Shown: piece after piece, positions 1 to 11,169 of the stretch
How positions within the stretch are numbered: position 1 is the first letter of the stretch
How the letters are laid out: every line of letters begins with the position of its first letter
From: Smittia aterrima
Lineage: Eukaryota; Arthropoda; Insecta; Diptera; Chironomidae
Assembly: GCA_033063855.1 (NCBI GenBank)
Contig: CP093829.1
Span: forward strand, 3,358,243 to 3,422,242
Direction of reading: 5' to 3'
Length of the DNA: 64,000 bases
Notes under the pieces: generated by a model
What the model was told of the DNA's origin: nothing
The model's database searches: none
Seen by the model: the letters and a program-made list of their open reading frames with translations, nothing else
Translations under genes and position numbers: made by a program

Positions 1-1277
1 GTTATCGTGAGTTGTGGAAGGAAAAGCTGAAAGGTGGAACAGTAATTGTAAAAAAGGATAAATTTGTGACTTTAGTAATTCTTCAAATAATTTCATTTCT
101 ACCTCAAAACGGAAAAAGAACTTTCCAAATATTTTCATTTCTTTGTGAATTTTTTTTCCTTTGACAAATGTGCCAGAAATTCTCTCGTTTTATTTTCTAA
201 GTGGAAAAGTATTTTCTTAATTGATTTTTAATATTTATTTACTTCGCTCAAACATTGCGAGAATCGCCATTAATCAACACGTGAAATCTAAAAGCCAAAA
301 AAATTAAACACTTTGAATCAATTTGAGAAATGTTTTCTTTCAAAAATGCGACATTAAGTGATCAATTAACGGATCCATATCGTTTCGTATGATGTTTCAC
401 ATGAGAATTTGTTTGATGATTAAATATCGTTCGTGCGTTTCCATTTGAAAATGGAAATTAATTGCTTAACTTGTGTTGTGAACTTTGAAGCTCAGAATTG
501 CGTGGAAATCATTTTATTGCTTTCACTGACTCGCGTAATTATTCTTCTTGGAATTACAATCCTTGAAAGTCACTTCGGCTTTGAGAGATAGTTTTAATTT
601 CATCGTGAAATATGAATGATTGCTTAACTAAATGAGAATTTCTATTCGTGCGTGCGAGTGATTTGCTTTTTTCGCGACGGCTGAACGTTCAAACCAAAGT
701 TTCCAAGGATTCTTGCAGAAACATTAGAATGAAAAATGTTTTTTTCCGCTTCAAAGATCGTGAAAGAGACGATAACTACGGATTTCTTTACGTTTTCCCT
801 GAAGAGATTTCGCTGTTGATTGTCATTCTTCACTTCATTTTCCGATTGATGCTTCAAGGGAATGAAAAAGTTTTTACGTCAATTGAAGCTCCTTCAATCA
901 ATTTATGAGCGATTAAATTGTTTTTATGTCCGAGGATTTTTTTTCCCCGTTTCCGTCTGACCAAACAATCCTCAAATTTAAAGTTGAATGTAAGAGGATT
1001 TGGCTTCCATTTCTCTCCGCCCATTTCTGACCTTTTGATCTTTCTGTTCGTTAATTAAAAGACTTCGCTTTGTGGTGGCGAATGAAAAACTCATTAGTTG
1101 ATATTTAAATTTCAGAATACTCACGATGATCGAGAACGAATAGCGAAGAGAGCAACTGACAACCCAAGCAGAAGATACAAAAGTCACAAACAGAAAATTT
1201 AGACTTTTTCGTAAGAGAACGTGAAATTTTCGAAGGAAAACAAAAAGTCCTATTGATGTAGACTCATCAAATGAAAA
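1..1277. other. SerT 5' flank and 5' UTR region
   Basis: I see no convincing coding sequence upstream of SerT; the short open frames at 642-908 and 978-1187 lack family features and codon character. A possible untranslated exon may begin after a tttcag at about 1110-1116. An ATG at 1271 opens a 5-codon frame (ATG AAA AAT GAC AAA TGA) that overlaps the SerT start at 1278. Confidence 0.4.
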
Positions 1278-4200
1278 ATGACAAATGAAAGTTCAGTTCT
1301 CGCCGACTCCACGACCAACTTGACCTCGCCAGCGAAAGGAAAGATTCAGCAGCTGAATCATGAGGAAGCGTCGAGAGAAGCCGCCGATGATTCCACTGCT
1401 GATGACTTTGGGATAAACGACGAACGAGAAAAGGAGCGAAATCCCTTAAACCCAAACGGTCAAAGTGCAAAGGACAAGGAACGCGCATTGATTGTGTCAA
1501 TAACACAAGGAAGACAACGAGAAACGTGGGACCAAAAGGTGGAGTTCCTCTTGGCTGTCATCGGCTTCGCTGTAGATTTAGGAAATGTTTGGCGTTTTCC
1601 TTACATTTGTTATCAGGTGAGAGAGCTTGCAATATTAATTCCTTTCTCTTGAAAATAACAATTTCCTTTGTGAAGAATGGCGGTGGCGCGTTTCTTATTC
1701 CTTACTGCATCATGTTGGTCTTGGGAGGTTTGGTAAGTTTCTCTTCATCTTAACAAATGACTTTATCATTTATTCCAAAACCTTCGCAGCCTCTTTTCTA
1801 CATGGAATTGGCTCTTGGTCAGTTTCATCGATGCGGATGTCTCTCAATTTGGGATCGAATCTGCCCTGCCCTTAAAGGTAAAAATAAAACTTCATCTATC
1901 AATGTCTTAAAGTAAAATTTCACGAGCATATCTGACAGACTTCACAGCGGTTTTGCAACAGACTTCACTCCTTCGATGGGAATGTTGCCTTTCTGAAGCT
2001 TGAATGTCTTCGTCGACATAAAAGTGACAATAAGAAAATCAAAACCGGGAACAGCGTAATAATTTCTCCAATGAAACGTGTTTTATTACCTTCATATAAT
2101 CCTCGACGGAGTTCGAAGAGAAACTCTCTTCTGTTCGGCAGGAGTTTTGCTCATCGATTTTGTTGCAAAAAATTATTGTAATGTTCTAAGGGATGGTCGG
2201 CAAAGGAAGTGCTTTAAAGTCCTAACGCATGTCTGACCCAAATGTCAGCAACAATAACTGTCGTCGCTCATTAAGCTTCGATAAGATCGTTTGTCGGTTA
2301 CAATTAAAGATCAAAATGCTGGCTGTGACCTCGATTTTCGTGTCTCATCCCTTTCCTCTCAATCGATTCCTTAATTAACTTTTCTAGTTCAAAAATGACT
2401 CAGACATTCATTTTTCCCGTGACTTGCAAATTGAAATCAAAAATGTTTTTCGCAATTGAGAGCGATGAGTTGAACATGCGTTGATTGCAATGAATGTAAT
2501 TGGATTAGCTTTTGAATATCTGCCTGAAAATTTAAATGAATTTCTCTTATGGAAGAGGAAGATGAACTTTAAATTGAGATTTAATTATCCATCTAACATG
2601 GAAGTAATCTTGATGATTGATGTGATAGTTGATGATGGTTACAAGAAGATGAGAGTGATGAAAGTTTCTCTTTCGGCTTTTGTCGCTATTCGATACGCTT
2701 AAGCTTCCTTATCAGAGAGTTTTAGTTTTGGGCAATGAGACGGCAAACTTTCTCCTCTCGAGAAAAGATCAAATTTCATTCCAAATCCTCTTGTAAATCA
2801 ATTTTCTTCGTCTAGATCCTTCAATTATTTGATTTCACTTTAGTTTCACTACTTTAAGTTTTTTCTATTTCTCATGGCGGGGCCAGAACACTTTGTTCAA
2901 ACATTTGTCAAACGTGAAGAAGAATCAAACAGCTTTGGATTGCTCGAAAGCTGAAAATTCAACAAGTGACGAGGAAAGAAAAGGAACGAACTGTGTGTAG
3001 CGTAAAATGGAAACTTAATTATGTGTCAAGTGGCAGAAGAAGGGGAAGCGAGCGATGAAAAGAAAGAAAACTTATCACTTCAAGTGAATAAATATCGAAA
3101 CGAATCTGTTAAATGTTTATCTTCTCTCCCTCGCAAGCCATTCCTCTTTACAATACATTAAGCACACATAGTGCCCAAGTTTCTTTTATGTCAAACTGCC
3201 CTCATGTGTCTGCAACTGTTTGCGTGAATTTCGATGAATAAATTTTATGGCTGAGCTCAAAGCTGCTGTGGGAGCTTTTACACAATCGTTAAAGTTACGG
3301 ATGATTACTTCAAATTGTTCGATGGTCGACAGTTTTGGGAATTCGTTGGACAACAAACTTTCCGAATTGTCAATTCACGTAGACATTTCTTCTTATCTCG
3401 TTCTACAGGTGTCGGAATGGCAATTTGCATTATCGACATTTACATGGTAAAAAGAAAATAACTTTTCATAAATACTTTATGATCTTAAAAAATATTTTTC
3501 AACTCTCAGGGCATGTACTACAACACAATCATTGGATGGGCAGTTTACTATTTCTTCGCCTCCTTCAGCTATGAATTGCCTTGGGAAAAATGTGGGAACT
3601 CATGGAACACCGACGCTTGCTTATCAGTTGATATACCAACTAACTTTACTAACACAACGAGTCCAGCCAGAGAATATTTCGAGTGAGATAATCAAAGTTC
3701 TTGTTAATTGATTGCAGAAGTAAATCATTCTTGATGATCTTCCTCAGACGAAATGTGCTCGAGCAATATAAATCGGACGGCTTGGAGTACATGGGGCCAG
3801 TGAAGCCAACACTAGCGCTTTGTGTATTTGGAGTCTTTGTTCTCGTTTATTTCTCGCTTTGGAAAGGCGTGAAGAGCTCAGGCAAAGCAGTTTGGGTCAC
3901 AGCTCTCGCTCCTTACGTCGTTTTGATTGTTTTGTTGTTCCGCGGAGTTACTCTTCCTGGAAGTGCTGAAGGAATCAGATATTATCTGACTCCTGAATGG
4001 GAGAAGCTTAAAAACACGAGAGTGTGGATTGACGCAGCCAGTCAAATCTTCTTCTCCCTCGGACCTGGCTTTGGAACACTCTTAGCTCTCTCAAGTTACA
4101 ATAAATTTAACAACAATTGTTATCGCGACGCTTTGCTTACAAGTTCCATCAATTGCTTAACAAGCTTTCTCGCTGGTTTTGTAATATTTTCTGTTCTTGG

Positions 4201-5830
4201 TTACATGGCGCAAGTAAGTGAAAGCTCAATGATCGTCAAGACAAAATGAAAATTAATTTCTTTAATTCTTCCAGGTTCAGAATGTTGATATCGATAAAGT
4301 TGGATTGGAGGTAAAAATGAATTTCAAGAAATAAATTTAAGTCTTTAAAATGTTTTTAAATTCTCAGGGTCCTGGACTTGTCTTCATCGTTTATCCCGAA
4401 GCGATTTCGTTGATGAGCGGCAGCACTTTCTGGTCAATAATATTCTTCCTCATGCTTATAACACTCGGCCTCGATTCAACATTCGGTGGACTTGAAGCGA
4501 TGATAACTGCGCTTTGTGATGAGTTCCCCAACTTCATTGGAAAGCGACGTGAAGTATTCGTTCTCGTTCTTCTGGCTTTTATCTACGTCTGTGCACTACC
4601 AACGATGACTTACGTGAGTATCCAATGATACAATTAATTAAGATGGAAAGAAATGTTTCTGCAATCTTCCAGTCAATTAGACGAAAGATTCATTCAATTT
4701 CACTCGACATTAGACATAGAATTGCATTGAAAGGTTTTAACAGAGAAGAAAAAAAAGATTCAACAGATGATTGATAAATCCAGAATCATGCGCTTGAGCC
4801 ACATGAGATTCTGTTTTATCTGCGTCCTCGTCTCTCGATTGCCACTAAAGCTTTCGGAATTGTTTGCCATTTATCAGCATTCTCTTTTATCTGTTTATCG
4901 ATTGCTCTCATTAGACTCACAAATTTAATTTACACTAAAAACTCGCCGCAAGTCCATGTGTGCGAATGCGTACGAGTAGAGCGTGAAAGATAAATAAATT
5001 TGCAATCATTAATAAATAAAACATTAGTTTGGGGCTCCTTCCGACTCCTTCACGTGTTGAGGAAATGGAATGCTTCTCACTCACTCCATTATTAACACAA
5101 AAAGAAAACGAAGATTATGCGACCCCGAGCTACAGTTTTGTGTAACGAATGTTTACTTCGCCACGCACTTAAACGTTATTTGTTCTCATCCAATTAAAGG
5201 GCGGCGTTTATTTGGTCAATTTCTTGAATGTTTACGGTCCAGGTAAGAGAAGTTCTCAATTGTCGATATCATTTACTGATTTAATATTTCGCAACAAGGA
5301 CTGGCAATTTTGTTCGTGGTTTTCGTCGAGGCCGCCGGAGTCTTTTGGTTCTACGGAGTCGATAGATTCTCCGCTGACATCGAGCTAATGTTGGGTCAAA
5401 AGCCAAGCTTGTACTGGAGAATTTGTTGGCGATACATTAGTCCGACTTTCCTTTTCGTAAGCTCTCTTGATCACCGAGTTTATCGACAATGCTTAAATGT
5501 TTTTCCCTCCTTTCGCCCTCTCAGGTTATTTTAATTTTCTCGATTCTCAACAACGAGTACATGCTTGGAGAAGAGTACCACTATCCAGATTGGGCTTATC
5601 CCCTTGGTTGGATCCTGACGGGGTCGTCTGTGATGTGCATTCCACTTTATATGATTTACAAGTTCGACAGAACCCGTGGGAGCTTTAAACGGGTGAGTTT
5701 ATTTAAAATTAAAATCAATTTTTCGATAAAATAATTCTCCCGACAGAGAATCCGAACAATGTTTAAGCCGGAGCCACTCGTGCCAAATGCACTCCCAGGC
5801 CAAATCAGTACATTAATTAGCACCGTTTGA
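1278..5830 (+). CDS. SerT: Serotonin transporter (SLC6 family)
   Basis: Na+/Cl- coupled plasma-membrane transporter that clears serotonin. I build 12 coding exons, all in phase: 1278-1616, 1676-1732, 1790-1877, 3409-3446, 3510-3682, 3748-4213, 4275-4310, 4368-4613, 5200-5242, 5299-5456, 5525-5692 and 5747-5830. They give about 631 aa, close to the 622 aa of Drosophila SerT. TM1 carries VDLGNVWRFPY, whose Asp (about residue 100) matches the amine-binding Asp98 of human SERT and separates monoamine transporters from amino-acid and GABA members. Other hallmarks are NGGGAF, MELALGQFHRCGC, a glycosylation-type NFTNTT in extracellular loop 2, FFSLGPGFGTLLALSSYN, and LDSTFGGLEA in TM8. Intron 3 (1878-3408) and the intron at 4614-5199 are the only long ones. 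The start is the first in-frame ATG; a 5-codon upstream ORF overlaps it. Identification is firm; terminal exons are less certain. Confidence 0.95.
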
Positions 5831-6695
5831 CATCACGTTCCATCAAGCGACATCAACATCTCAGTTTAGATCAGCAACAACAATGTCTTTACCAACAATT
5901 TCAGTCAACTTTTAGCTTAGAGTTGCCGCTATAAATGTTCAATTGGTCGTGTTCCTGAACACTTTTGTTTCTCGAGATGTTAGAAGATTTTAAAGTTCTT
6001 TGAATATAGTGAAATCGTCGTTTTGTATTATCTAAGAGAAGAGACATCATCCTGTACAACGCATAACATTTGTAAGATGTTAAATAATCTAGACGCTTTT
6101 AACTTTTTAAACGACTCGATGGACATCCCATCTGTCGAATCGCAGTTACTGCTGATATCGGAAACAATAATAATTCATACTTAGAAGTATTTGATATCAG
6201 AGTTGTTGAATGTTCTTAAAGTACAAATTTTATTTCAATTGTTTTACTCGCGATTTGGAAGCTTTTTGGGTGTCAGCCACTAACAATCCTGAGCTTCCAA
6301 TCGTCGCTCATTAAGCTCAAGAGAATTTTTGTTGGCGACTTGTGCACTTTTCGCAGCCATAAATTGTGCTCAACTTGCTGTTGTTTGATTATGAAAATTA
6401 AAAACTTTTGTTAAAATTTAAAGTCTTTTCTTTTTTAACGACGAATCGAAGTTTTTAAAATTTTAGGGAGGAAATGATTTCTTGAACTCGCCCGCACTTG
6501 TCCAACGGATATTTTGTTCTCACGATCGTGTTTACTTGAAACTAAAAATAATTTAAAAAGTCGTGATTTGTGAAAGGTCTTGCAAGTTAATTAACAAAGA
6601 GCAAGAAACGTGACGTCACTTAGACAAGTTAAAGACATCAAACAATTTAAGATTCGACTTTGACGCAACAAGTGTTTTGAATATTTCTCTCAAGA
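5831..6695. other. SerT 3' flank and upstream region of the dah-like gene
   Basis: AT-rich DNA between two genes on the same strand. It must contain the SerT 3' UTR and the promoter of the next gene. I see no canonical AATAAA close to the SerT stop; an AATAAT run lies near 6165. No coding sequence or repeat is recognisable. Confidence 0.4.
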
Positions 6696-8774
6696 ATGCA
6701 CGATTGTCTTGAAGAAGTGGAGGAGAGAGGATACAAGTTTTATGTGAACAGCAAGACTAAAATCAAGTACAAGGAGAATCCATCGCTCATTCTCATCATC
6801 AAGCAGATCAAGACAAGCTTCAGTGATGTCAAATATTCTTGTTACCGATCAGCGATTAAAATCATTCGATTAAAGCGAGAATTGTATAGTAAGCATCAAA
6901 TTTCAATGAATAGCATAACTTCGCTTATGCCGATTATGTGCAAAATGTTTGTTTATATTATTTTTTAGCGTTCTCCATTCCATTTCGATGCGCAATTTCA
7001 ATAATCACGAAGCACAAATCGGGATCATCACAAGATGTCTCGCCGAGTCAATTGACAGACATCATTCATGATATTTTCTTTGCGAACGAGAAGGCAGGAT
7101 TCTATGTTGAACACAAGAAGTTTCATCTGGACAAGGCGATTTCAATATTTGTCAATCTTCTCTGGAATATTTTTGATCCGAAGCGGCAGCAGAATATTTC
7201 GTTGATGGAGTTGCAACTGGCTATGTTGATCCTTTGTGAGCTTCCACCGATTAACACTTATCATCAGTTAATCGACGCTCACTTTAACATTGTCAAAGAC
7301 CACAACAATTGCATTACACGACCAAGATTCGAAGAGTTTATTAATATTTTTGGTAAGATCCTTTCTTACCTTGGCGAGCCTTTGTACTTCGAGCGAAAGA
7401 CTGTTTCCGAGATTGTCAACGAAGTCTTTGAAACGTACACGGGACTTAATGGAATGAGTCAATTCACATTCACAACTCTCTGGACATCTCATGATAACTC
7501 AGCCTTTTCAACTTATACGAATCTCTTCTTGCTCATCATTCGCTTCATTAAATCAGAGCAAGTCATTCATCAACATCAATGCAGCTCATGTCATGCGTTT
7601 CCAATTGTTGGAATGCGATTCAAGTGCTTGAAGTGTCGAGGACTGTCCTTGTGTTTTAATTGCTTCAGTAAACAAGGATTCGTCAATCAAAGTCACTCGT
7701 TGGCACATCGAATGCTGGAACTCAACTCGAATGAGAAGGAACGTGGAAAGTTCTGCAAATTTCTTTTGTCGTTGCTTAAAATCTTTCGACCACAAACAAT
7801 CGCTGATTCACCAAGCGCAACGATCGCTTCAACTTTTGATGGCAAACATAAGACTGACGGAGACTCCAAACTCATTGAGGATTCTCACGTTCAACTTTCT
7901 CACATCGAAGATGACATGGAAGGTGGAATTTGTGGACAATTGGAGAAACGTCGTGGAACAATGCGATCAGAAGTTTTCAATAATTCAGAGAACTTGTTAA
8001 TCATTCAACGTAATTTGATGGAGAAACTTCTCTCTGCCATTGTGAACATCAAACTTGAATCTGAAAATTGTCAGAAGACTTTTGAAGACAACAAATCTGC
8101 TCTATCGACAGTTCCAACAATTTCTCACTTTGTCAACTCTCACGGCGAATTTCTGGCTGAACACATCATTCAACTCAGAAACATTCACGAAGGCATGATG
8201 AGCTCTTTTGTGTCGTCTCAAAACAGCAAGACAATTAAATCAGGATTTGCTTCTCCGACAACTTCACTTTTCCTTCCACACTCTTCAACACCTTATCGTG
8301 TTAAGAAAATCATTGGAGCGAAGGAAAACTCTCCGTTAGAATTAGCTTTGTGCAAGTCGGGTGAGTAATGTGAGATCAATTTTTCTTCTTATTTCTAACT
8401 CTTTCGATTTGTTTCAGTTAACGGCTATGAACTGAATCGATCGTACGTGGCTGACAGCACAGATTACTCAATCAGCGATGTGTCTTCCTGGTTCCAAACC
8501 AAACTTCCCAAGAACTCAAATCCTTCCAACGGCAAAAAAAATCTTGCTGATGAAACTTTCGAGACGAAAGTTGCAAACTTCAGACATCTGCTTGATAAAG
8601 TTAAAGAAATCATTGATGGTGAGTTAATTCAAACTATTTTGACTCAACAGTTTTATCAATTTTTTTTCTTCAGATTCCTACAGCGACAATGTTGAACTCG
8701 CTAGAACGACCGCAAATCTTGAGAGCGTGGTCGCCAAAATTATTGATGACGAGGAAAAGAAGCGCAAGGCATAA
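6696..8774 (+). CDS. dah: Dystrophin-superfamily protein with EF-hand-like regions and ZZ finger, dah-like
   Basis: Four coding exons in phase: 6696-6888, 6969-8360, 8418-8618 and 8674-8774, giving about 628 aa (Drosophila Dah is about 650 aa). The N-terminal YRSAIKIIRLKREL segment and the following helical region resemble the EF-hand-like domains of dystrophin and dystrobrevin. A ZZ-type zinc finger follows at about residues 270-320, with CSSCHAFPIVGMRFKC then CFNC and two histidines (SHSLAHRM). There are no spectrin repeats or actin-binding domain, so it is the short dystrotelin/Dah class, not dystrophin. In Drosophila, Dah is membrane-associated and needed for furrow formation during cellularisation. 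That role is transferred by family. A canonical polyadenylation signal (about 8898) follows. The family call is strong; the exact orthology to dah is probable. Confidence 0.75.
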
Positions 8775-9105
8775 GAATTCTCAAGAGATCAATCTCTGTA
8801 AATATTTCGCAGATCTTTTAGATTTTAAATAATAATCTTAATCAATATTATATCAGGATTGAGCTTCAAAGCTCTTTCTCAGGTCTCTCTGGTTGAACAA
8901 TAAAATTAAAGAATGACAATACTAAGAATTTTTTAAATCAAAATGAGTTGAAGTACTTGGCTAATCATTATAAACTTCAGTATAAATTTAAAATAATAAA
9001 TATATTCATTCATAAATTCGTCAAGAAAAATCTTGCATTTATTTTTTTGTGAGAAAGTTCGATCCTCCTTATGGAAATTAGTGGGTGTTACTTTGTTACA
9101 TTATT
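8775..9105. other. 3' UTR and flank of the dah-like gene
   Basis: Contains TGTAAATA, a Pumilio-type element, at 8797-8804 and a polyadenylation signal (caataaaat) at about 8898. Nothing else is recognisable before the dispersed repeat begins. Confidence 0.5.
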
Positions 9106-9109
9106 CAAA

Positions 9110-9597
9110 TGAATGAAATAGTTTATCACTTTGTCTGGCGGCCAGACTCTGGCCTCATATCAATAATCATAAACTCTAGCAGATGTTTGAACTGTGTCAT
9201 AAACTTTAACATATGCTGGGGAAAAATTGGAAACCAAAGACTGGAAACCCGAAAATATTTTAACTTCCAGTTACGTTCATCAACGACTGAAGATCAGTCT
9301 CGTTTTGGTGGTGGATGGAACAAGACGTTCTGTTCGAGATCAGATTTGATCCTTGAAAAAAGTTAAAAGTTGTTTCTTGTGTGTTTGAATGTGAGTTAAA
9401 GTGATTTTTTTTGTTTAATTTGAAGAAAATGCAAAATAATTTGTTTAATGAGCCTAACTTATTTCACTTCTCGTTACAGAAAACGCATCAGGAAAACAAT
9501 TTCGCTATTATTTTATAATGCGATAAAAGAGAGTTAAGCTCTTTAAGAAGTTCTTTAAAAATCGAATTATTTTTGATTTTTAATATAAATTTTCTCA
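9110..9597. repeat. Dispersed repeat, copy A (long)
   Basis: Shares near-identical stretches with 17545-17930 (copy C), and its first part matches 13930-14040 (copy B). Landmarks are tcataaactctaacatatgc-type sequence at the start, a block at about 9262-9400 almost identical between A and C, and an AT-rich end at 9560-9597. The block contains TCAGTC with the A at 9296 and AGACG at 9323-9327. This is exactly the initiator-to-DPE spacing of a TATA-less core promoter (+1 and +28 to +32). No transposase or reverse transcriptase is encoded, so it is probably a non-autonomous element or an LTR/5' UTR remnant. Its end overlaps the 3' end of the minus-strand gene at 9567-10334. Confidence 0.75.
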
Positions 9598-10334
9598 ATG
9601 TAAAACAAATTAATTTTGGATAAAACTGTGAAGCAGCTCGCACACATGATCCAAGAGGCACAGCACCTGCAGCACGTGATGAAGGGAGGAATTAAATTCC
9701 ACACTGGAGAGTCGAGTCGTCGGTATTCAAGAGTAAAAGCACCGAAAGCGGCCTTTGTAAAGTCAGTGCGTATAAAAGTCGAACGCATTTCAGGAGTCAT
9801 TGGTGGCTCTGGATACAGTGGCGGCACTCGATGTGGATGCACCAATATTATAAACTTCTGTGCTGCTTCTATCCACTGCGCTCGATTTAAACGTATCGAG
9901 ACTTTCTTTAACACGCTGGATCTCCAAGTCGCGTGAAGCTTGAAGCACCTTCTCATCGATTAAGACAACTCGCTCATGACTGAAGAAATTAAAATCGAAC
10001 TCAGGAATATCAACACTCAGCGCAGCTAAGAAAGGAAATAATATAAATGGAGATTTTATTTTTTCTCTGCAGAAAAAAATCTGTGAAAATAATTTACTTA
10101 CATAGAGGTCGAGTACGTTTACGACTGTTGCGATTAATCAGCAACGACCGACATCCCAAGCAATCCGAGAGGTGGAGAGGGTCTCGATAAACACACTCAC
10201 GTCCGTGAGATCGCACAAGCACATAATACCCGTGAAACAAGCAAAACTTACACCAAATCTCGTGGTCTCTCTGTTTAAATATAGGGAAAAATTAATCTCA
10301 CTAATTAACAGCAAAGAAGAAGTCAACTCACCAT
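9567..10334 (-). CDS. Small protein with divergent DM (doublesex/mab-3)-like zinc module and C-terminal CxxC pair
   Basis: The ATG at 10334-10332 is the last codon of its exon (ATG|GTGAGT). Exon 2 is 10270-10102 and exon 3 starts at 10025. Exon 2 gives CKFC..HG, then H, C, CLGC. The Cys/His order C-x2-C-x2-H-x8-H-x3-C matches a DM domain exactly over its first half, including HG and the CxYR that follows. The second half is longer and lacks one Cys. Exon 3 then reads an acidic helical segment and stops at 9792-9790 (135 aa). The next frame carries EPP..W.LIPPFITCCRCC..C..C, clearly related to the protein at 10467-10889. A 106-nt intron (9914-9809; donor GTGTTA) joins both parts in phase and gives about 174 aa ending at 9567. 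Alternatives are a frameshift or pseudogene. The DM assignment is my inference. Confidence 0.5.
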
Positions 10335-10466
10335 CTTAACAGCTCAAGGTTTCCAAAAAAACTGAATCACTGAAATCAATTTTTATCTCCCGACTCCGAA
10401 AGAGTAGATTTAATGTTAGGAGCTAGTCTCGCTAATTATTATAAGAGTGCACTTTGTTATTCAAAA

Positions 10467-10889
10467 TCAATTGAATCGAACTCTCTTGCCGTTCAGCCAT
10501 CGGTCGAGAAAATCAACAATTTCCTTTAGTTCAGGAACTGAATCTTTCGGCTCTTCACTCGACAAATCAACAATTGCTTCTTTTGGAGTGACCCCGCACC
10601 GAATGCAAACAAGCCATCCATAACAGAATCTACACGGCGTCACGTAGGGTGGTACAATTCGCCACAAATCTGAATGAGGATTGGATAATTCTCTTCGCAA
10701 AATTTGTATCGTATCTTCAGGCAATCGTCTTGGCGGTTCAACACCTGGAATAATCAAATTTCCAAGTAAAGCTTGTGGCGATCCACCAACAACTTCCTGC
10801 GGCGGTCCTTGCCAAGAAGGTCCCAAAATATCAGTCAGCGGTGGTCTCGATGTTTGATAACCTTGATAAGGGATCGAATTTCGATTCAT
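10467..10889 (-). CDS. Uncharacterised 140-aa protein with C-x2-C-x5-C-x2-C knuckle
   Basis: Single open frame of 140 aa. The sequence just upstream of the ATG (ttttccag then ttccactca) looks like a splice acceptor, so a 5' UTR exon is likely. The N-terminal half is Pro/Gly-rich and probably disordered. The C-terminal half carries VEPP, an RREL segment, WRIVPPYVTPCRFC and CIRC, then an acidic helix ending in NGKRVRFN. The W-x-I-x-PP-x3-C-x2-C-x5-C-x2-C block recurs in the second frame of the neighbouring gene at 9567-9808, so the two are tandem paralogues over this module. The four cysteines suggest a small zinc knuckle. I do not recognise the family. A TATA-like box at 11158-11166 on the same strand may be its promoter. 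Confidence 0.6.
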   Translation of the reverse strand: MNRNSIPYQGYQTSRPPLTDILGPSWQGPPQEVVGGSPQALLGNLIIPGVEPPRRLPEDTIQILRRELSNPHSDLWRIVPPYVTPCRFCYGWLVCIRCGVTPKEAIVDLSSEEPKDSVPELKEIVDFLDRWLNGKRVRFN

Positions 10890-10936
10890 TGAGTGGAACT
10901 GGAAAATTTAAAGTTTATTTTGTCGTGATTAAATGA

Positions 10937-11026
10937 AGTCCTCTACGATGAGACGTTTTCCTCTAAGTCCTCAGCGAAGAGATGATTTCGTCTAAGTCCA
11001 CTTCGATGAGACGGTTCCCTCTGAAG
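10937..11026. repeat. Imperfect ~30-bp tandem repeat, three units
   Basis: Three adjacent units share the pattern gtcc-tc...cgatgagacg-ttcctctaag: one at about 10937, one beginning gtcctcagcgaag, and one beginning gtccacttcgatg. It lies in the 5' flank of the small gene at 10467-10889. Degenerate minisatellite; function unknown. Confidence 0.6.
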
Positions 11027-11157
11027 GCACGAGACTGGAACTTAGACTTCAAAACACAACTTTACTTTTACTTTTTAACACTTTTATTAATCTTTATTAG
11101 AGCTGAAGACACCTTGAACAGTTGGAAATAAACTATGATTTAATGAGCTCTGCTCGC

Positions 11158-11166
11158 GTTTTTATA
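11158..11166 (-). promoter_or_regulatory. TATA-like box, candidate promoter of the 10467-10889 gene
   Basis: On the minus strand this reads TATAAAAAC followed by GCGAGCAGAGCTC. It lies about 270 bp upstream of the ATG at 10889, leaving room for a 5' UTR exon whose acceptor is at about 10901. A second TATAAAAGCGCGAG on the same strand sits at 11634-11643. The shared TATAAAA(A/G)CGCGAG layout suggests duplicated promoters or LTR remnants. Confidence 0.4.
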
Positions 11167-11169
11167 CAC

